NCBI RefSeq assembly: GCF_000022205.1
Contig: NC_012028.1
Location: forward strand, 434,001 to 498,000
Direction: 5' to 3'
DNA from: Halorubrum lacusprofundi ATCC 49239
GTDB lineage: Archaea > Halobacteriota > Halobacteria > Halobacteriales > Haloferacaceae
Length of the DNA: 64,000 nt
Shown here in pieces: positions 60,628-64,000 of the stretch. The notes below the pieces were generated by a model that saw nothing but the letters and a program-made list of their open reading frames with translations, did no database searches and had not been told where the DNA came from. Both the position numbers and the translations under genes were made by a program. Positions within the stretch are counted from its first letter, which is position 1, and each line of letters starts with the position of its first letter.

Positions 60628-63195
60628 ATGCACGACGACCACGATACCGACCACAGCCAGACAGACCTTACGACCAATCCGAAGGACAACAGCAACAACG
60701 GTGATATCGATATCGAGACGGACATCCTCCAACTCACCGGCGAGGATCTCGAGAGTACCTACCCGAATAACCGCTACTTCGGGCAGGTTCACGAAAACTT
60801 CGAGATTCCCGCTCGTGAGGAACAGACTGTTCCAGCAGGGGACGTGCTTCCGCCCAAGATCGCTCAAAACCTCGAATTCAACCCGTGGAGCCACCAAGCA
60901 GAGGCTCTCCAGGTGCTCGACCGCGGTGACAACGTGTGTGTGGCGACTAGTACATCCTCGGGGAAGACGCTGGTCTACGGTCTTCACATCGCTCGTCAAT
61001 ACCTTGAGGATCCGGAGACGCGGTCGCTTATTGTCTATCCGACAAAGGCGCTCAGTCGCGACCAAGAGCAAGAACTCAACGAGTTCCTTCGTAACACGCT
61101 TGGACTGGATATCAGTGTCGGCGTCTACGATGGTGACACGAAGAGCGAGGAAAAGTCTCGCATCCGCGATGAGTGCAACGTCGTAATCACGAACTTCGTC
61201 GGTCTGAATCAGTATCTGGAGAGTCACCACCTGTGGGCAGACTTCCATTCGAACTGCTCGCTAGTGGTTATCGACGAAGCCCACATGTGGACTGGCCTCG
61301 GCGGGATGCACGTCGCCTGGATCCTCCGACGCGCCCAGCGGATCATCGATTACTACGGCGGCGATCCGCAGTACGTTCTCACGACGGCGACGATTGGCAA
61401 TCCCACAGAACACGCTCTCGCACTCACTGGTGAGCCCGCGGCAGTCGTCGACGAAGACGGATCACCGCGAGGCATCCGTCACCTCGTGTTCTGGGACCCC
61501 CCGATGAGTGGTGACGACGGTTTCACTGACGACATCGACTCTCCGGCGCTTTCGAAGCGTCCTGCGACGGTCGAAGCCCCGGAAGTGTGGGCGCATATGT
61601 GCCAGAAGAACGTCCAGTCGCTCCTGTTCTGTGACTCGCGGAAGCTCACCGAGTTGTCTGTCAACCGTGCGAAGCGGTTCATCAGCGACCCAAAGAACCG
61701 ATATCAGGGAAGACCGGACCTCGCATCCTACCATGCCGGACACGGCAAACAGTCCCGTCGAGGGACGGAGTACCAACTCAAAGAAGGACAACTTGACGGC
61801 GTCTCGACGACGAGTGCCCTGGAAGTCGGTATCAATATCGGCGGCGTCGATGGGACCGTCCTCATGGGCTATCCGGGGTCGCGCCAGTCGTTCTGGCAAC
61901 GAATCGGTCGATCGGGCAGAGGAACGCGAGATGCGCTCTCTGTGTTCGTCCCGAGCCACTCCACGCTCGACCAGTACATTCTCCGGCACCCGGAGTATGT
62001 CCTCGAAGAAGATCACGAGAGCGCCGTAGTCGACCTCGACAACAATCCCGTGTACCTCCAGCAACTCAACTGCGCCGCGCAGGAACTCCCCCTCACACGC
62101 GATGATGCAGAGGATTTCGGAGGCGAGGAACGACTGGAACGTGCCGTGGAGTACGGCCGACGTAAGGGCGACCTCGAAGGATCCCTCGATAGCGGCGTGA
62201 TGTACGCCCATCGCGACCGCCCACAGGATGCGATCAGCCTATACTCCTCCGGCGGAAACACCTTCGACGTTCGACTAGCTGGCGATGGATCGATTGATCA
62301 CCAACCGATCGGCCGTGACCGGGCCTACAGAGACTACCACGAAGGAGCAACTGTTCTCCACCAGGGCGAGCAGTATCAGGTCGTCGAACTCCGAGAGGAC
62401 ATCCCACAGCCGTACATCTCGCTCGAGAAAGCGAATGTGAGCTATTACACTCAGTCCCAAGGCCAAGTCAACATTTACGACACGGTCGTCGAGGACTCAC
62501 GCGAGGTCGGGCCGTTCACCCTCAACTGGGGGTATGGAACGGTATCTATCCACTATAGCACGTACCTCAAGCGAGAAATCGGAAGCGGGGACGTGCTTGA
62601 GTTGGGCAATGAAACTGGTGTGCCCCCGTTAGAAATGCGAACCCAGCTGTGTTGGGCCGAGACTCCCAACGACATCGAACGGGCGATGCTCAACAAGCAC
62701 TCGGAGTACCACAATCCAGAATGTATCAACCTCCCACCGCGGCTTCACGGGTACCTCGGTGGGATTCACGCCGTCGAACACGCGATGATCGCCGTATCGC
62801 CACTTGAGCTGAAAGTCGATGGCGGTGACATCGGTGGCCTCGCAACGAATCGGCTTCCTGGCAATCCCGACAAGAGTGGATGGTTCATCTACGACGGTAT
62901 CGAGGGTGGTCTCGGGTTCTCACGCTCGATTTACGAACACTTCGAAGACGTCGCCCGGCGTGCCCACGACCTCATCGTGGATTGTTCGTGTGGCCGTGAC
63001 GAAGGGTGTCCCGCCTGTACGATGGACGACCGCTGCGGAAACGACAACCGCCCGCTGTACTCTCCTGCAGCTGCAGACGTCATCGAGCATCTGCTCGGTG
63101 ATCAGGAGGAGGATGACCTCAACGAACATCTCCCAGAGACGGGTAGCGAAGTGACCCCTGTCGAAGAACAGCGACCGCCTGCCTCAATCTCATAA
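60628..63195 (+). CDS. MrfA/YprA-like DEAH-box helicase with DUF1998 C-terminus
   Basis: 855 aa. Walker A is VCVATSTSSGKTLVYGLHIA (about 108-120), motif Ib VYPTKALSRDQEQELNEFLR, motif II LVVIDEAHMWTGLGGMHVAW (about 213), and motif VI QRIGRSGRGTRDALSVFVPS (about 425). The C-terminal DUF1998 region has four cysteines in DCSCGRDEGCPACTMDDRCG (about 785-805), the metal-binding site of MrfA-type helicases. It likely works with the exonuclease upstream in removing DNA crosslinks or damaged strands. DUF1998 also occurs in DISARM proteins, but the MrfB neighbour favours repair. Confidence 0.85.
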   Translation: MHDDHDTDHSQTDLTTNPKDNSNNGDIDIETDILQLTGEDLESTYPNNRYFGQVHENFEIPAREEQTVPAGDVLPPKIAQNLEFNPWSHQAEALQVLDRGDNVCVATSTSSGKTLVYGLHIARQYLEDPETRSLIVYPTKALSRDQEQELNEFLRNTLGLDISVGVYDGDTKSEEKSRIRDECNVVITNFVGLNQYLESHHLWADFHSNCSLVVIDEAHMWTGLGGMHVAWILRRAQRIIDYYGGDPQYVLTTATIGNPTEHALALTGEPAAVVDEDGSPRGIRHLVFWDPPMSGDDGFTDDIDSPALSKRPATVEAPEVWAHMCQKNVQSLLFCDSRKLTELSVNRAKRFISDPKNRYQGRPDLASYHAGHGKQSRRGTEYQLKEGQLDGVSTTSALEVGINIGGVDGTVLMGYPGSRQSFWQRIGRSGRGTRDALSVFVPSHSTLDQYILRHPEYVLEEDHESAVVDLDNNPVYLQQLNCAAQELPLTRDDAEDFGGEERLERAVEYGRRKGDLEGSLDSGVMYAHRDRPQDAISLYSSGGNTFDVRLAGDGSIDHQPIGRDRAYRDYHEGATVLHQGEQYQVVELREDIPQPYISLEKANVSYYTQSQGQVNIYDTVVEDSREVGPFTLNWGYGTVSIHYSTYLKREIGSGDVLELGNETGVPPLEMRTQLCWAETPNDIERAMLNKHSEYHNPECINLPPRLHGYLGGIHAVEHAMIAVSPLELKVDGGDIGGLATNRLPGNPDKSGWFIYDGIEGGLGFSRSIYEHFEDVARRAHDLIVDCSCGRDEGCPACTMDDRCGNDNRPLYSPAAADVIEHLLGDQEEDDLNEHLPETGSEVTPVEEQRPPASIS

Positions 63196-63202
63196 GAATC
63201 CC

Positions 63203-63652
63203 ATGTTCAGAACACTAATCAAGAAGATATTTGGAAATGAGAAGGATTCTGCTCGTAGAGTTGGAGATCAAAAGAGTGAGCGAGCACGTGAGAACCATCA
63301 TCCGGACTTTGAACGAGCAGACGAGTACCCGTACGATCACTACACTGGTGCTGTTGAGGATATAAAACAGCTGAAACGCGAACGTCGCCACGAGGAAGCC
63401 GAGGAGTTGCTCTTGTGGTGTATCGATTTTACTGAGAACCAAGCACAGCGGGAATACGCACTCGACAGCCACGCTATTGTGGCACCGTGGTACTACAAGC
63501 ACTTGGCAATCGTCTATCGGAAGGACGACCACTTTGGTGATGAGGTCGACATATTAGAGCGGTATGTGGAAACGATGAATGAATTAGGAGGGACGCCGAA
63601 AGACGAACTCGTTGACCGACTTGAACGTGCTCGTGAACTGGCTTCCGGGTAA
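63203..63652 (+). CDS. uncharacterised 149-aa protein downstream of the MrfA-like gene
   Basis: MFRTLIKKIFGNEKDSARRV, then helical IKQLKRERRHEEAEELLLWC and WYYKHLAIVYRKDDHFGDEV, resemble two TPR-like helix pairs (the A-x-x-Y-R-K-x-x pattern). It starts 7 bp after the helicase stop, so it is probably co-transcribed. A binding or scaffold role is plausible. No family assigned. The 271 bp after it show no gene. Confidence 0.5.
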   Translation: MFRTLIKKIFGNEKDSARRVGDQKSERARENHHPDFERADEYPYDHYTGAVEDIKQLKRERRHEEAEELLLWCIDFTENQAQREYALDSHAIVAPWYYKHLAIVYRKDDHFGDEVDILERYVETMNELGGTPKDELVDRLERARELASG

Positions 63653-63923
63653 TTCATAAAGCGTGTTTTCAGTCCAGCAAGGAACGAATACGATCAAGGA
63701 ATCCCTCAGAACCTCGTTGAGAATCAGTATCTTCGGTGACTTCGTCATTAGGGTGCAAACCACCACCACACACGGAAATATTCGATAAAATATAGACTTT
63801 CAAAATATTGGATAGACAATCAGTTGTCGAATAGGTTAGGACCTCTTTTTTATGGCATTTTGATGCGAATTGACAGAGTTTATTTATCAGTGATATGTGC
63901 TTCTAGCTCACTGGTTAGTCACA

Positions 63924-64000
63924 ATGATGGAGGACGCTCTGGAACTACTTTACACGGGAGATCTTCACCTCGGCCGTCACCCGAGTCGGATCCCGGATGA
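63924..64000 (+). CDS. start of an SbcD/Mre11-like metallophosphoesterase (partial)
   Basis: ATGATG at 63924 begins MMEDALELLYTGDLHLGRHP and runs off the window. D-L-H-L-G is the first metal-binding motif (D-x-H) of SbcD/Mre11 nucleases. Only 25 codons are seen. Its position after MrfBA suggests a repair gene cluster, perhaps continuing with an SbcC/Rad50-like gene. Confidence 0.7.
   Translation, partial: MMEDALELLYTGDLHLGRHPSRIPD

Noticed and set aside
60628-63195. DrmA/DrmB of a DISARM system (DUF1998 helicase)
   Set aside because: No adjacent DISARM methyltransferase or PLD protein; the immediately upstream DEDD exonuclease with HhH domain fits MrfB-MrfA.
1-64000. CRISPR array or Cas genes
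   Set aside because: No run of regularly spaced repeats and no Cas motifs were seen; hairpins found belong to IS ends or single sites.
1-64000. tRNA or rRNA genes
   Set aside because: No cloverleaf signatures or rRNA-like conserved stretches were noticed in intergenic regions; short tRNA-like fragments could still be missed by eye.

Overview
The window is haloarchaeal. Its proteins are rich in Asp and Glu, it carries ISH-type insertion sequences (ISH3, ISH6, IS6, IS5 and IS200/IS605 families), an Orc1/Cdc6 initiator and Tat-type lipoproteins, and several genes have TATA boxes about 27 nt before the start codon, as in leaderless archaeal transcription. Most of it reads as an accessory defence and repair island on a plasmid, megaplasmid or integrated element. 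One GC-rich stretch (about 33.1-37.8 kb) looks different from the rest.

Layout. (1) 1-14.1 kb, all minus strand: an operon with an AddB-like nuclease, an AddA-like helicase-nuclease, two small ORFs, then BrxA, BrxC, BrxB and a second BrxC/PglY-like ATPase that runs off the window start. This resembles a haloarchaeal (type 5-like) BREX locus; PglX and PglZ would lie outside. (2) 14.1-24 kb: an IS hotspot. Two direct ISH3-family copies form a composite element with a 5-bp duplication. It splits a membrane-protein gene whose halves rejoin in frame. Inside it are a truncated serine recombinase, an AbrB-like protein, a RelE-like protein and a large palindrome. An ISH6 element, a neuB fragment and a third, inverted ISH3 copy follow. 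(3) 24-31 kb: a lipoprotein, an Orc1/Cdc6 protein, a small unknown, and a 1298-aa type IIG-like restriction-modification protein. (4) 31-38 kb: a TIKI/TraB-like membrane protein, a degraded frame, then an RND/MMPL transporter followed by a secreted squalene-hopene-cyclase-like protein. (5) 38-55 kb: IS6 and IS5 remains, a 2759-aa fusion of an SF2 helicase, small repeats, a DUF4011-type SF1 helicase and a Vsr-like nuclease, then a second AddA/AddB-like pair. Its AddA gene is split by an IS200/IS605 element carrying TnpA and TnpB. (6) 55-64 kb: an Argonaute whose PIWI catalytic residues appear lost, a convergent coiled-coil and zinc-peptidase pair, an MrfB-MrfA (YprB-YprA) exonuclease-helicase operon, and the start of an SbcD/Mre11-like nuclease.

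How the parts may work together. The AddAB-like pair occurs twice, once upstream of BREX and once upstream of the giant double helicase, so it looks like a DNA-end-processing module used in different defence settings. The best candidates for an undescribed system are AddB-AddA plus the giant SF2-SF1-Vsr fusion (39.0-54.8 kb) and the inactive Argonaute with its peptidase neighbours (55.1-58.8 kb). All function calls come from reading the sequence and recalling families; no database search was run.
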